Below are positions 1-8,415 of a stretch of 64,000 bases of DNA, in pieces (position 1 is the first letter of the stretch; every line of letters starts with the position of its first letter). The DNA is taken from positions 62,001 to 126,000 of the forward strand of contig NZ_JAUASX010000011.1 in assembly GCF_030345715.1 (NCBI RefSeq). The letters are read 5' to 3'. Below the pieces are notes generated by a model. The model saw nothing but the letters and a program-made list of their open reading frames with translations. It ran no database searches and was not told the origin of the DNA. Source of the stretch: Solimonas sp. SE-A11 (lineage in GTDB: Bacteria > Pseudomonadota > Gammaproteobacteria > Nevskiales > Nevskiaceae). A program made the translations under genes and the position numbers.

Positions 1-116
1 AGGCTGGCATAGTCGCGCAGTGGCGCCTCCGGCGTGAGGGCCGCCAGGATGCGGGCCCGGGCGGCGTCCAAGGCGACCACTAGGGAGGGGCCACTACGCC
101 GGTTTGGTGCGTTCAT
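1..116 (-). CDS. N-terminal fragment of a protein running off the left edge (possibly MoeA-like)
   Basis: Only the first 38 codons are present. The ATG at 116 is preceded by a strong AGGAGG ribosome binding site at about 121-126, so a real gene starts here and continues leftwards. The peptide begins MNAPNRRSGPSLVVALDAAR and continues into ARILAALTPEAPLRDYA. An N-terminal 'ALDAARARILA' stretch recalls the start of molybdopterin molybdenumtransferase MoeA, but 38 residues are too few to assign it. The fragment lies downstream of a small gene on the same strand. Confidence 0.45.
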   Translation of the reverse strand, partial: MNAPNRRSGPSLVVALDAARARILAALTPEAPLRDYAS

Positions 117-124
117 GCGGCCTC

Positions 125-379
125 CTAGTGCGTGGGTCGCGAGCGGGTCTTCTCCGGCGGATTGCGCTCGACGCTGTCGGTCTGCCTTCCAGAAACCTCG
201 CCCTTGGCGCTGGCGCTGTGATCGGGGGCCGCGCGGTCCGCATTCAGGGCATCCAGCACGGCGTCATTCGGATTGCGGGACTTGCGCCCGCCGATCTGCT
301 CGTCGTTGAGCATGGCCTGGTCGATAGCGGGATTGACGCGCGGCGTGCTGGCACCGCTTTTGTTTGCCGTCCTTGGCAT
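125..379 (-). CDS. Small hydrophilic hypothetical protein (84 aa)
   Basis: I chose the ATG at 379 because AAGGAGA lies about 6 bases upstream on the minus strand; the open frame continues upstream but that part overlaps the histidine kinase gene. The product is short, polar and rich in N, R, D and S, starting MPRTANKSGASTPRVNPAID and ending with a basic tail (KTRSRPTH). There is no signal peptide or membrane segment, and it is probably disordered. It ends 9 bases before the start of the edge gene, so the two may be co-transcribed. I do not recognise a family. Confidence 0.6.
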   Translation of the reverse strand: MPRTANKSGASTPRVNPAIDQAMLNDEQIGGRKSRNPNDAVLDALNADRAAPDHSASAKGEVSGRQTDSVERNPPEKTRSRPTH

Positions 380-470
380 GGGAGTTCTCCTTTGCAATCT
401 GCAATCGGGGCGCCAGGCCCCGGTAAGAATGGGACCGCGTATCGCGCCGGGAATTCCCCGGGAGCAAGCC

Positions 471-2405
471 CTATACGGGCAGCGTGAAGCGGAACACTGA
501 CCCCGGATAGCCCGGCTCCACCCAGATGCGCCCGCCGTGGCGTTCCACGATCTTGCGGCAGATAGCCAGGCCGATGCCGCTGCCGGGGTAGATTTCGCGG
601 GTATGCAGGCGCTGGAACAGCACGAACACGCGCTCGGCGTAGAGCGGGTCGATGCCGATGCCGTTGTCACGCACCGAGAACTGCCAGTAGTCGCCGTCCG
701 GCTGTACATCGATGTCGATCTGCGGTGGCGCCTCGCCGCGAAACTTGATGGCATTGCCGACCAGGTTCTGGAACAGCTGCGTGATCAGCGAGCCCTGCAC
801 CGGCAGCGTCGGCAGGGGCTGGCGCCGCACCACGGTGCCGCTCTCGGCGATGGTCGTCTTCAGGTTGGCCAGGGCGGCATCCAGCAGGCGGTCCAGCGAG
901 GTCGGCTCGGGCTGCTGCTTCTCGCGGGTGACGCGCGAGTAGGTCAGCAGGCCCTCGATCAGCTGGCGCATGCGCTGCACCTCGTCGGTGATGTAACCGA
1001 CGAATTCGTTGGCGTCCGGATCCTTGCCGCTGAAGCGGCGCGCCAGCAACTGCGTGAAGCTGGACACGGTGCGCAACGGCTCCTGCAGGTCGTGCGAGGC
1101 GACGTAGGCGAAATGCTCCAGCTCGGTATTGGAGCGGGCCAGCTCCTCGGCGCGCTCGGTCAGCTCGGCGTTGGCGCGCTTGCGCTCGGTGATGTCCTCG
1201 GCCGTGCCGGCCACGCCGATCACGGTGCCACCCTTCATCAGCGGGGCGTTACTGAACACGATCGTGGTGATGCTGCCGTCCTTGCGCAGGATGGTGGTCT
1301 CGACGTTGCTGGCCGCGCCGCGACCGCTGGCGGCGGCATCGAACAGCGCCTGGACCATCGGGCGCTGCTCCTCGGGGATCACCGGCAGGAAGCTGCGACC
1401 CAGCAGCTCCGGCTCGTCGTAGCCGGTGATGACGCAGGTCTGCCGGTTCACCAGCGTGAAGCGGCCCTGCAGGTCCAGCGCGAAGATGGCGTTGGTGGCG
1501 CTCTGCATGATCTTGTTGCGGAACTCGGTGGCCTCGCGCAGGCCCTCCTCGGCCAGGCGCCGCCGCACGATCATCTCATTGAAGACTGTGGCGAGCTCGC
1601 CCAGCTCGTCGCCGGAGCGCACTTCGATGCGATGCGTCAGGTGTCCCTGCGACACCCGCAGGGCGCCCTCGCGCAAGGCCAGGATGCTGCGCCGCAGGTC
1701 CTGCGCGATCACCCAGGCCACCAGCAGGCCGCCGGCCAGCAGCACGGCGGTGAACAGGGCGATCAGCGTCGGCAGGCCATGCTGCATCCAGCGCGCCGCA
1801 TCACCGATGGTGACCGAGAAACGGCGCTCCAGCGGCGCCACCACGGCGTTGATCGTGGCGATGCGCATCAGCAACTGCTCGCGCCTTTCCGGCGTCAGCG
1901 AGCCGGCACCATGCGCGCGCTTCAGTTCCGCGGCGATGACCTCGAGCTCCAGCAGGCGGCGCTCGGCCTCGCGCCAGACCTGGACCGCGGAGTCGAGTGG
2001 GTCGATCCAGCGGAAGTGGCGGAACAGGAAGATCATGTCCGGCACGTCCTGCTCGGCGTTGCCGCCGGCGACGAAGCCGCGGCGTACCGTGGCCTCGTTG
2101 TAAGAGCGGCGCTCCATCTCCAGGCGCGCCTCGCGGTCACCCAGGGGGATGGCGATGGCATCCTGGTAGTGCTGGTAGTCCTGGTCGCGTCCGTACTGTG
2201 CGTAGCGGCTCAGATAGTAGACCGCGTCCTTCTGGCCCTTGGACCAGAGCCCCTCACCGCCGACGTAAGCGCGGGCGCCGCTGGCCAGGCGCAGGCTCAG
2301 CGTCACCATCATCAGCAGGGCGAAGACGATGGCGACGAACACCACGACGATCGCCGCCAGCTTGGCGGTGATCGAAAGATGGTGTGCCTTCAGGCCGATG
2401 CGCAT
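471..2405 (-). CDS. Membrane-bound PAS-domain sensor histidine kinase
   Basis: Hybrid-free sensor kinase of 644 residues. A first membrane helix (about 13-36), a periplasmic region (37-210) and a second helix (211-233) are followed by HAMP (234-285), one PAS/PAC domain (about 292-405), a phytochrome-type HisKA with phospho-acceptor His438 in SHDLQEPLR, and a HATPase_c domain with N box near 547-555, DNGIGI at 580-585 and GSGIGL at 608-613. It should autophosphorylate and pass phosphate to a response regulator, but none is encoded nearby. It starts 12 bases after the GST gene on the same strand, so the two probably form an operon. No strong ribosome binding site precedes the ATG. The signal sensed is unknown. 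Confidence 0.92.
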   Translation of the reverse strand: MRIGLKAHHLSITAKLAAIVVVFVAIVFALLMMVTLSLRLASGARAYVGGEGLWSKGQKDAVYYLSRYAQYGRDQDYQHYQDAIAIPLGDREARLEMERRSYNEATVRRGFVAGGNAEQDVPDMIFLFRHFRWIDPLDSAVQVWREAERRLLELEVIAAELKRAHGAGSLTPERREQLLMRIATINAVVAPLERRFSVTIGDAARWMQHGLPTLIALFTAVLLAGGLLVAWVIAQDLRRSILALREGALRVSQGHLTHRIEVRSGDELGELATVFNEMIVRRRLAEEGLREATEFRNKIMQSATNAIFALDLQGRFTLVNRQTCVITGYDEPELLGRSFLPVIPEEQRPMVQALFDAAASGRGAASNVETTILRKDGSITTIVFSNAPLMKGGTVIGVAGTAEDITERKRANAELTERAEELARSNTELEHFAYVASHDLQEPLRTVSSFTQLLARRFSGKDPDANEFVGYITDEVQRMRQLIEGLLTYSRVTREKQQPEPTSLDRLLDAALANLKTTIAESGTVVRRQPLPTLPVQGSLITQLFQNLVGNAIKFRGEAPPQIDIDVQPDGDYWQFSVRDNGIGIDPLYAERVFVLFQRLHTREIYPGSGIGLAICRKIVERHGGRIWVEPGYPGSVFRFTLPV

Positions 2406-2417
2406 GCGTGGCTGGCG

Positions 2418-3080
2418 TCAGCGCAGCAGTTCGTAGGGGCCGCCCCTCTGCAGGGCCCGCTGGTAGGCGGGGCGCGCGTGGATGCGCTGGAGGAAGCCCG
2501 CGAGGTTCGGCGGCACGTCGCCGCCGCGCGCCGCCAGGGCCTCGGCCGGGAAGCTCATCTGGATGTCGGCGGCGCTGAACTCCTGGCCGGCGAACCAGCC
2601 GGTCTTGCCGAGCTCGCTTTCGATGAAGGCGACGTGGGTCTTGAGGTTGGGACCCAGGAACATCTTCTCCACGCCCCCCACAATGCCGCGGGCTACTGGC
2701 CGCACCAGGGCGGGGCTGCCCTTGGGTACCTGGCTGAGCACCAGCTTCATCACCAGCAGGGGCATGATCGAACCCTCGGCATAGTGCAGCCAGTAGCTGT
2801 ACTGCAGCCGCTCCCGCGTGCCCTCGGCCGGAATCAGCCGGCCCTGGCCATAGCGGCCCACGAGGTATTCCACGATGGCGCCGGACTCCGCCACGGTATT
2901 GTCGCCGTCGGTAATCACCGGGGACTTGCCGAGCGGATGCACCGCCTTGAGCTCCGGCGGTGCCAGCATGGTCCTGGCATTGCGCTCGTAGCGCTTCACT
3001 TGATACTCGACACCCAGTTCCTCCAGCAGCCACAGCACGCGCTGCGAGCGGGAGTTGTTCAGATGGTGGACGGTGACCAT
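2418..3080 (-). CDS. Glutathione S-transferase family protein
   Basis: A 220-residue GST. The N-terminal thioredoxin fold begins VHHLNNSRSQRVLWLLEELG, followed by the usual cis-Pro/ES region (GKSPVITDGDNTVAESGAIV) that holds the gamma-glutamyl part of glutathione, then an all-helical C-terminal domain. The ATG at 3080 is chosen over an upstream in-frame start because GAGGA sits at proper spacing. Such bacterial GSTs conjugate or reduce electrophiles in the cytoplasm; the substrate cannot be read from sequence. It lies directly upstream of the PAS histidine kinase on the same strand. Confidence 0.9.
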   Translation of the reverse strand: MVTVHHLNNSRSQRVLWLLEELGVEYQVKRYERNARTMLAPPELKAVHPLGKSPVITDGDNTVAESGAIVEYLVGRYGQGRLIPAEGTRERLQYSYWLHYAEGSIMPLLVMKLVLSQVPKGSPALVRPVARGIVGGVEKMFLGPNLKTHVAFIESELGKTGWFAGQEFSAADIQMSFPAEALAARGGDVPPNLAGFLQRIHARPAYQRALQRGGPYELLR

Positions 3081-3121
3081 GGATTCCTCGGCGGCAGGGA
3101 CTATCCGCCATGAAAGCACAG

Positions 3122-3156
3122 ATGGGCGGCAGCGTCATGTAGACGCTGCCGCCCAT
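3122..3156. terminator. Perfect 15-bp hairpin between the GST and YggT-like genes
   Basis: Positions 3122-3136 and 3142-3156 are exact reverse complements (arm ATGGGCGGCAGCGTC) around a 5-base loop. It lies in the 96-base gap between two minus-strand genes. No clear T-run follows on either strand, so it could be a weak terminator, an RNA stabiliser or a processing site rather than a classic intrinsic terminator. Confidence 0.4.
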
Positions 3157-3176
3157 GTGGGGCACCCGGATTGGCC

Positions 3177-3692
3177 TCAGATTTCGGTGCGGCGCTGTGC
3201 CCAGAGCCGCAGCAGACCCTTGATTGCCAGGTGAACCAGGGCGTAGACGCCGATGGCCACCAGCAGGGGCAGGGCCAGCGTGCCGCCGGTCTCCAGCGCC
3301 GGGCTGGCGACGATGCCCTTGAACGGCAGGAACAGCGGCTCGGTGATGCCCTTGACGAAGCGCACGAAGCCGGCACCCTCGCGTGCGCCGATCAGGGCCA
3401 GCGTGAAGCGCAGGCCCAGCAAGGCATAAACCACCCAGAACACGTAGTCGACCACCTGGCCGACCCGGGCGGTGGCGCGCATCTGGGTGACCTCGCGCTC
3501 GCGCTCGGAGACCTCGTCGATCAGCCGGCGCTGGATATCCGAGGCGACGGAGTCGATGCGCTGCTGCTCGTTGGACAGGCCGTCCTGGGCCTGTGCCGCA
3601 ATCTGGGAATCCACCCGTGTTTCAAGCCGGGATTTCAGGGCATTGTGCTGGGCCACCCTGCGGGCCTCATCCTGAGCCAGTGTCGTATCCAT
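3177..3692 (-). CDS. YggT-like membrane protein with N-terminal coiled region
   Basis: 171 residues. The first ~85 are charged and helical (many E, R, Q), probably a cytoplasmic coiled segment. The C-terminal part has two hydrophobic helices (VVDYVFWVVYALLGLRFTLA and TGGTLALPLLVAIGVYALVH) flanking a loop with ITEPLFLPFKGI, which recalls the YggT family pattern of a Pro-rich motif after the first helix. The ATG at 3692 is chosen for its AAGGA site; an in-frame start further upstream lacks one. Role unknown; YggT proteins are linked to membrane or cell-division functions. Confidence 0.75.
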   Translation of the reverse strand: MDTTLAQDEARRVAQHNALKSRLETRVDSQIAAQAQDGLSNEQQRIDSVASDIQRRLIDEVSEREREVTQMRATARVGQVVDYVFWVVYALLGLRFTLALIGAREGAGFVRFVKGITEPLFLPFKGIVASPALETGGTLALPLLVAIGVYALVHLAIKGLLRLWAQRRTEI

Positions 3693-3789
3693 GACGCGAA
3701 TCCTTGCGCGATGCCGCGGCCTTCCTGGCCGCCCGCTCATGATGCCCCGCGGCCGTGAACGGCGTCTGAACGCCGCCGGCAGCGGCTGC

Positions 3790-4581
3790 TCAGGGGCGGT
3801 TCAGCTGCTCATGCAGGAAGGCGAGGGTGCGGTCCAGGGCGGCGCGCGTCGGCTCGCCCTCGCGGTCGATCAGGTGCGTGGTCATGACGCTGTGGGCCGG
3901 CGGCAGGGCGTCGGGGTTGGCATGGCGCGAGGGCACCACGATGGCCTGGAAGGCCGGGCCGAACTCGGCCTGCAGGCGTTCGAAGCGCTCCGCGCGGCAC
4001 ATGGGGTCGCCGCTGAAGCGCAGGCCCAGGATTCGGGCGCCCTGCTGGTCGATCCGTTCGTGCGCCGCTGCGATCTCCTGCGGCGAGGCATGCAGGCCGG
4101 AGCGCTGCGCGTGGGTGATGCCGCCGGGCAGGGAGGGCTGGGCCAGCACCGGCGCGATCACGGGCGCGTCGAGCATCATCGCCAGGCCGAAGTTGCCGGT
4201 CAGGCACATGCCCACGGCACCCACGCCGGGACCGCCGCATTCGGCATGGGCATGGCGCGCCAGCGCGCGTAGCCAGTCGACGATGGGGCTGGAGCGGTGG
4301 GCCGCCAGCACGCGGAACTCGCGGCTGATGCAGACCCGCGCGAGGGTGCGCATGGCGCTGGCCGGCGTCACCGGCTCCAGCGGCGTGCCGAACAGCTGCG
4401 GCATCCACACCGAGAAGCCCGCGTCGGCCACGCGCGTGGCGAAGCGCGCCACCTGCGGCGTGATGCCCGGCACCTCCGACATTACGATCACCGCGCGGCC
4501 CTGGCCGCGGCGGTAGACCTCGCGACGCTCGCCGTCGAGTGTCAGGGGGCTGCAGTCGAAGCCGGGGATAGCGATGCTCAT
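3790..4581 (-). CDS. Dienelactone hydrolase family protein
   Basis: 263-residue alpha/beta hydrolase. The nucleophile elbow is GMCLTG, with Cys in place of Ser as in dienelactone hydrolases; a GDPMCR segment offers the acid and AHSVMTTH the histidine. ATG 4581 has GGAG five bases upstream; an upstream GTG would overlap that site. The family hydrolyses dienelactones and other small esters in the cytoplasm. It ends near a YggT-like gene and starts close to an acyltransferase gene on the same strand. The exact substrate is unknown. Confidence 0.85.
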   Translation of the reverse strand: MSIAIPGFDCSPLTLDGERREVYRRGQGRAVIVMSEVPGITPQVARFATRVADAGFSVWMPQLFGTPLEPVTPASAMRTLARVCISREFRVLAAHRSSPIVDWLRALARHAHAECGGPGVGAVGMCLTGNFGLAMMLDAPVIAPVLAQPSLPGGITHAQRSGLHASPQEIAAAHERIDQQGARILGLRFSGDPMCRAERFERLQAEFGPAFQAIVVPSRHANPDALPPAHSVMTTHLIDREGEPTRAALDRTLAFLHEQLNRP

Positions 4582-4603
4582 GCGCACTCCGAGAGAGGGG
4601 TGA

Positions 4604-5245
4604 TCAGTCCTTGCCGGAGGCGTCGCCGTGCCAGCGACGGCCCTGTCGCTCGGCGATGGGCTTGGACAGCCGGTCGGCGTGGCGTGGGGAGGAGTGGGTG
4701 GCGACGAAATCCAGCAGTTGGCCGAGATCGGCCTCGTAATCCGCCGTGGGCCGCAGCGGGGTGCCGAAGGTCACCTGCTTGCGGTCGTAGTCGATCGCCG
4801 CGGCCACGATCGGCACGCCAGCGCCGAGCGCCACATGGTGGAAGCCGCGCTTCCAGGCGGGCGCGGCGGTGCGCGTGCCCTCGGGCGCCAGCAGCAGCAC
4901 GAACTGCTCGTTCTTGTGGAAGGCGTCGACCGTCTGCTCGACGATGCCCTTGGGGCTCTTGCGGTTGACCGGCACTGCACCCAGCCAGCGCAGCACCACG
5001 CCGCCGAAGCCGCGGAAGGCGCTGTCCTTGATCATGGTGCTGGCGCGCACGCCCAGGCCGATCAGGATCGCGAAGGCGATCACGCCGTCCACGTTGGTGG
5101 TGTGCGGCGCGCCCAGCAGCACCATCTTGGGCACGTCCGGCGGGCCGCCGATGACGCGCCAGCCCATCAGGCGCAGGAACAGCCGTCCCATTCCACGGGA
5201 AAACGCATTGCCGCGCTGCGGCACCCTCGACCCTAGCGGCGCCAT
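4604..5245 (-). CDS. 1-acylglycerol-3-phosphate acyltransferase-like protein (PlsC fold)
   Basis: 213 residues with the acyltransferase block I motif HTTNVD (H-x4-D, within GAPHTTNVDG) and block III APEGTRT. These are the catalytic and phosphate-binding motifs of the PlsC/LPLAT family, which move acyl groups onto lysophospholipids at the inner membrane. The protein is short for PlsC and has no long N-terminal membrane helix, so it belongs to the compact bacterial subgroup. It is followed after 22 bases by the dienelactone hydrolase gene. Confidence 0.85.
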   Translation of the reverse strand: MAPLGSRVPQRGNAFSRGMGRLFLRLMGWRVIGGPPDVPKMVLLGAPHTTNVDGVIAFAILIGLGVRASTMIKDSAFRGFGGVVLRWLGAVPVNRKSPKGIVEQTVDAFHKNEQFVLLLAPEGTRTAAPAWKRGFHHVALGAGVPIVAAAIDYDRKQVTFGTPLRPTADYEADLGQLLDFVATHSSPRHADRLSKPIAERQGRRWHGDASGKD

Positions 5246-5415
5246 CAGCTCATTTCCCGGTGCGACATGCTGGACATTCCCGAATGTTCTCGTAAGACGA
5301 CGGGATTATCCCATCATCCGTCCCCGCCCGGGGCCACCCGGCCAGCTTGACCGGCCGCAGGGGTGCGAATAGCGTGCCGGCCATTACAGAGCGAACCCTG
5401 CGGGGGAGAAGATTC

Positions 5416-5781
5416 ATGATCGGTTACGTTTGCGTGGGCACCAACGATATGGCGCGTGCCTCGGGCTTCTACGACGCCCTGTTCGGCGAGATGGGCGTCA
5501 AGCGCATGATGGAGTTCGACGGCTTCGTCATCTGGGGCAAGCCGGGTGCGGCCGCGCTGGCGGTGGTGAAACCCTTCGACGGCAACGCCGCGACGGTCGG
5601 CAACGGCGTGATGGTGGCCCTGTCTGCCGGCAGCAAGGACAACGTCGACAGGCTCTACGCCAAGGCCATGGAGCTGGGCGCTACCGACGAGGGCAAGCCG
5701 GGGCCGCGTGGGGATACGTTCTATGCGGCTTATTTTCGCGATCTCGACGGGAACAAGCTCAACCTCTTCGTCATGTCTTGA
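5416..5781 (+). CDS. VOC (glyoxalase/bleomycin-resistance fold) protein
   Basis: 121 residues, a single VOC module: MIGYVCVGTNDMARASGFYD at the start and a C-terminal FYAAYFRDLDGNKLNLF block typical of glyoxalase-like metal-binding folds. The start at 5416 has GGGGGAGA upstream; an earlier in-frame ATG would add a non-homologous extension. Members include dioxygenases, isomerases and resistance proteins, so no substrate is assigned. It is divergent from the acyltransferase gene across a 170-base gap that should contain both promoters. Confidence 0.85.
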   Translation: MIGYVCVGTNDMARASGFYDALFGEMGVKRMMEFDGFVIWGKPGAAALAVVKPFDGNAATVGNGVMVALSAGSKDNVDRLYAKAMELGATDEGKPGPRGDTFYAAYFRDLDGNKLNLFVMS

Positions 5782-5974
5782 GAGCGGCGCATAGGGCTGC
5801 TGTGCGGCCCGATCCTGCATCCGCAACGCTCGCCATACTTTTGTACGGCTGTGCGTCGCGGCTGCAGCCTCGGGCCTGCTCGCGACGCCCTCTGCACCGC
5901 TCTTGGCGTTGCTGGTTGGTCAACCTCGGCGCACTCGCGACGGGTTCTCCGCGACCCTTGGCGCTGCTTGTGGG

Positions 5975-6961
5975 TTAGTGGGGTGAGGATTCCAGCTCGC
6001 GCAGGCCTTCTTCGACGCTGACCACGGGACGGTAGCCGATCTCGCGTCGGGCCTTGTCGTCGCGCACGGTGACTTCGCGGAAGAACAGATTCAGGGCGCT
6101 GCGGGTCAGGGGTGGCTCGCCGCGCAGGGGTAGCAGCGTCCACGCCGCTTCGCCAAGAGCGGCGAGGGTGTCGGCCAGCCATAGCGGCGCATCGCGTTCG
6201 CCGGGCTCCACACCCTGGCTGCGGATCAGGCGGCCGATGAAGTCGCGGAAGGCCACCGGAGCGCCGTCGGTGAGGAAGTAGATCTCCCCGGCACGGCCGC
6301 GCTCCAGTGCCAGCAGCACGCCGTGCGAGACGTTGCGCACGTGGCAGGTAGAGATGCGATGCCGGCCGCCGCCGAACCAGAACCAGCCGGCGCGCGCGGC
6401 CTCGGCCAGCTTGGGCGCCAGCGTGGTGTCACCCTTGCCCCAGATGAAGCGCGGCCGCACCACCAGCGTTTCCAGGCCGCGGCCATTGGCGGCCAGCAGC
6501 TTCTGCTCGGCCATGCCCTTGGAGCGGGGATAGAAGCCGTTGGGTTGCGCGGGCAGGGGGCGTGTCTCGTCGGCGTCGACGATGGCCTTGCCGTCGGCCA
6601 GCACCGCCTCGGTGCTGATGTGCAGCAGGCGTGGCAGCCCGGCGGACTGCGCGGCGGCGATCACATGGCCGGTGCCATCCACCGTGTCGCGCAGGAAATC
6701 CTCCCAGCGCCCCCACTGCTCGACCTTGGCCGCGGAGTGGATCGCGGCGAGGCAGCCCGACATGCCCTCGCGCATGGCGTCCACTTCACCGAGATCGCCA
6801 GGCACCGGCGTGGCTCCGAGCGCGCGTACCGTGGCGGCGGCGCGCTCGGAGCGGGCCAGTGCGCGCACGCTGTAGCCCGCGGACATCAGGTCGACGATCA
6901 ACTGGCGCCCGAGAAAACCGGAACCGCCGGTGAGGAAGATACTGCCGCGCAGTGACGTCAT
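5975..6961 (-). CDS. NAD(P)-dependent epimerase/3beta-HSD-like extended SDR
   Basis: 328 residues. An N-terminal Rossmann fold begins with TGGSGFLGRQLI (GxxGxxG), and the catalytic pair YxxxK is seen in FYPRSKGMAEQ. It is closest in layout to the 3beta-hydroxysteroid dehydrogenase/isomerase and sugar epimerase families. ATG 6961 overlaps the stop of the preceding gene (ATGA), so the two are translationally coupled. A steroid or isoprenoid substrate would fit other genes of the window, but this is inference. Confidence 0.87.
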   Translation of the reverse strand: MTSLRGSIFLTGGSGFLGRQLIVDLMSAGYSVRALARSERAAATVRALGATPVPGDLGEVDAMREGMSGCLAAIHSAAKVEQWGRWEDFLRDTVDGTGHVIAAAQSAGLPRLLHISTEAVLADGKAIVDADETRPLPAQPNGFYPRSKGMAEQKLLAANGRGLETLVVRPRFIWGKGDTTLAPKLAEAARAGWFWFGGGRHRISTCHVRNVSHGVLLALERGRAGEIYFLTDGAPVAFRDFIGRLIRSQGVEPGERDAPLWLADTLAALGEAAWTLLPLRGEPPLTRSALNLFFREVTVRDDKARREIGYRPVVSVEEGLRELESSPH

Positions 6962-7380
6962 GCGGCGGGTTCGATCAGGTCCACGCCCTGCAGCCAGCTC
7001 AGTGCTTCGTCGGGGTCCTTGAAGTACTTCGCGGTGATGCCCTGGGCGCGGTAGTCGTCCACCGCGCGTTGCATGGTCCACTGGCCGAGCTCATCCTCCG
7101 GCGCCACGATAGCCCAGTACTTCCAGCCGGCGTCGCGGGTGCGCGGGAGCCAGGAATCGCGTGCCCAGTCGTGCAGGGTCTGCGCCAGCACCGGGTTCTT
7201 GCGGTCGTCGGAGAGCCACTTGCAGGCACCGTATTGCTTCATCGCCAGCATGCCGGCTTCCAGGAAATCCCGGAACACCGACTCGACGATGAACTTGTGC
7301 ATCCGGTGATGCACGATCTTGCCGTTCGTGTGAAACCACAGCGTGACATAGGGATTGTCGATCAGCACCTGGGTCGCCAT
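6958..7380 (-). CDS. SpoIIAA/STAS-like hypothetical protein (140 aa)
   Basis: Begins MATQVLIDNPYVTLWFHTNG and contains a KYWAIVAPEDELGQWTM core followed by a C-terminal KYFKDPDEALSWLQ segment. This alternation resembles the SpoIIAA-like/STAS-SEC14 type of small cytoplasmic proteins in which the last helix carries 'D-x-x-E-A-x-x-W-L', but I cannot confirm the family. It overlaps the downstream SDR gene by 4 bases (ATGA). Function unknown. Confidence 0.75.
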   Translation of the reverse strand: MATQVLIDNPYVTLWFHTNGKIVHHRMHKFIVESVFRDFLEAGMLAMKQYGACKWLSDDRKNPVLAQTLHDWARDSWLPRTRDAGWKYWAIVAPEDELGQWTMQRAVDDYRAQGITAKYFKDPDEALSWLQGVDLIEPAA

Positions 7381-7518
7381 GTCGCGCTTCCTCGAAAGGG
7401 TCTGCGGTGGACCCGCGCAGCCTAACCCGATGCGGCCCGCGACGGAATATCCCCGTGGCCGCCTGGGGCGGTCTATCATGCGTTTCGAGCGGCGCTGGCC
7501 GCGACCCGGAGCCCGCGG

Positions 7519-7968
7519 ATGAGCTTGTCGACGATCGATCTGTGCACACAGGAAGCCACGCTGCAGCGTACCTGGCAGCCCAAGGCGCCCAGGACACCGA
7601 TCTACGCCAACTACACGCCCTGGCCGGTGGCGATCACGCTGGCGGCCGGCACCACGGGCTCGCTGGGCGAGGGTGGGCCGGCCCCCGAGGTCCGCTGGAT
7701 CGCGATCTACGACACGGCAACTGGACGGGAGGTCAGCAACCACGGGGCCGGTGCCAACGTCTTTTCCACCGTGCTGCAGCCGGGGCAGGAACTGAAGGCC
7801 GCGGCGGAGCAGGAGATGGTCTATCGCCTACTGGCGATCAAGGCCCTGATCGACGATTCCACCACGCTGCCGCGGCCCGAGAAGATGCACCTGCCCAAGC
7901 GCTTGGCGCGCGAACTGATCGCCAAGGGCAAGCAGCAGTTGCGTCGCGGCGAGGAAGCCGAAGGCTAG
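7519..7968 (+). CDS. Hypothetical protein (149 aa)
   Basis: Starts with ATG at 7519, divergent from the STAS-like gene. The sequence (for example TPIYANYTPWPVAITLAAGT and a basic C-terminal helix KRLARELIAKGKQQLRRGEE) shows no motif that I recognise, and no signal peptide. The alternative plus-strand frame over the same span has a much less natural composition. It is followed by an inverted-repeat element. Confidence 0.55.
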   Translation: MSLSTIDLCTQEATLQRTWQPKAPRTPIYANYTPWPVAITLAAGTTGSLGEGGPAPEVRWIAIYDTATGREVSNHGAGANVFSTVLQPGQELKAAAEQEMVYRLLAIKALIDDSTTLPRPEKMHLPKRLARELIAKGKQQLRRGEEAEG

Positions 7969-7990
7969 GAGCCCCTGGGGAACCGCTGAA

Positions 7991-8099
7991 AAAGTCCATT
8001 CGTGCTGGGCCTGTCGAAGCATGAGCGGACTTTCTCCCATGGTCGGTCAATTAGTTGCCGTTCACCCCCTTCGACAAGCTCAGGGCGAATGGCAACTAA
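7991..8099. repeat. REP-like intergenic double hairpin, family A copy 1
   Basis: Two nested inverted repeats: AAAGTCC (7991-7997) pairs with GGACTTT (8027-8033), and TTAGTTGCC (8051-8059) pairs with GGCAACTAA (8091-8099). Each loop carries a CTTCGACAAGCTCAGG-type core in opposite orientation. Related elements lie near 28.2, 40.6 and 50.5 kb. Confidence 0.75.
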
Positions 8100-8118
8100 A
8101 TCAGGGCTTCCCTGGGAC

Positions 8119-8388
8119 TCAGTCGCCGAAGTGCAGGTTGGCCTTGAGCAGGCCGTCCGGCGGCATCTGGATGTAGTAGCCCTGCGCCACCAGTTTCTCC
8201 AGCACCTGCGCCACGTCCACGCGCGCCAGACGACGCTCCGGCGACAGGCTCAGGCGCATGGCCTCGGTGAGCTTGCCGGTGAGGCGCCGCAGCGCCTCGG
8301 GCAGGGTTTCCGGGGCCAGGTCGGCGCGCAGGTAGAGGTACATCTCATCCTGGCGACCGCAGCGGTAGATGACGCATTCGGTACTCAT
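8119..8388 (-). CDS. YcgL family protein
   Basis: 89 residues, matching the YcgL (DUF709) family in length and layout: CVIYRCGRQDEMYLYL at the start, a central helix with LRRLTGKLTEAM, and the C-terminal KLVAQGYYIQMPP block. The ATG at 8388 begins MSTECVIYR; an earlier in-frame start adds six residues outside the family. YcgL is a small soluble gammaproteobacterial protein of unclear role. It sits between a REP element and the L,D-transpeptidase gene. Confidence 0.88.
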   Translation of the reverse strand: MSTECVIYRCGRQDEMYLYLRADLAPETLPEALRRLTGKLTEAMRLSLSPERRLARVDVAQVLEKLVAQGYYIQMPPDGLLKANLHFGD

Positions 8389-8415
8389 GGCCGGGACTAT
8401 AGTCACCTGTAAGGT

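Noticed and set aside
537-3113. An 858-codon plus-strand open frame
   Set aside because: It is antisense to the histidine kinase and GST genes, which have full domain motifs; its product is a low-complexity Gln/His/Arg/Ala composition typical of shadow frames in high-GC DNA.
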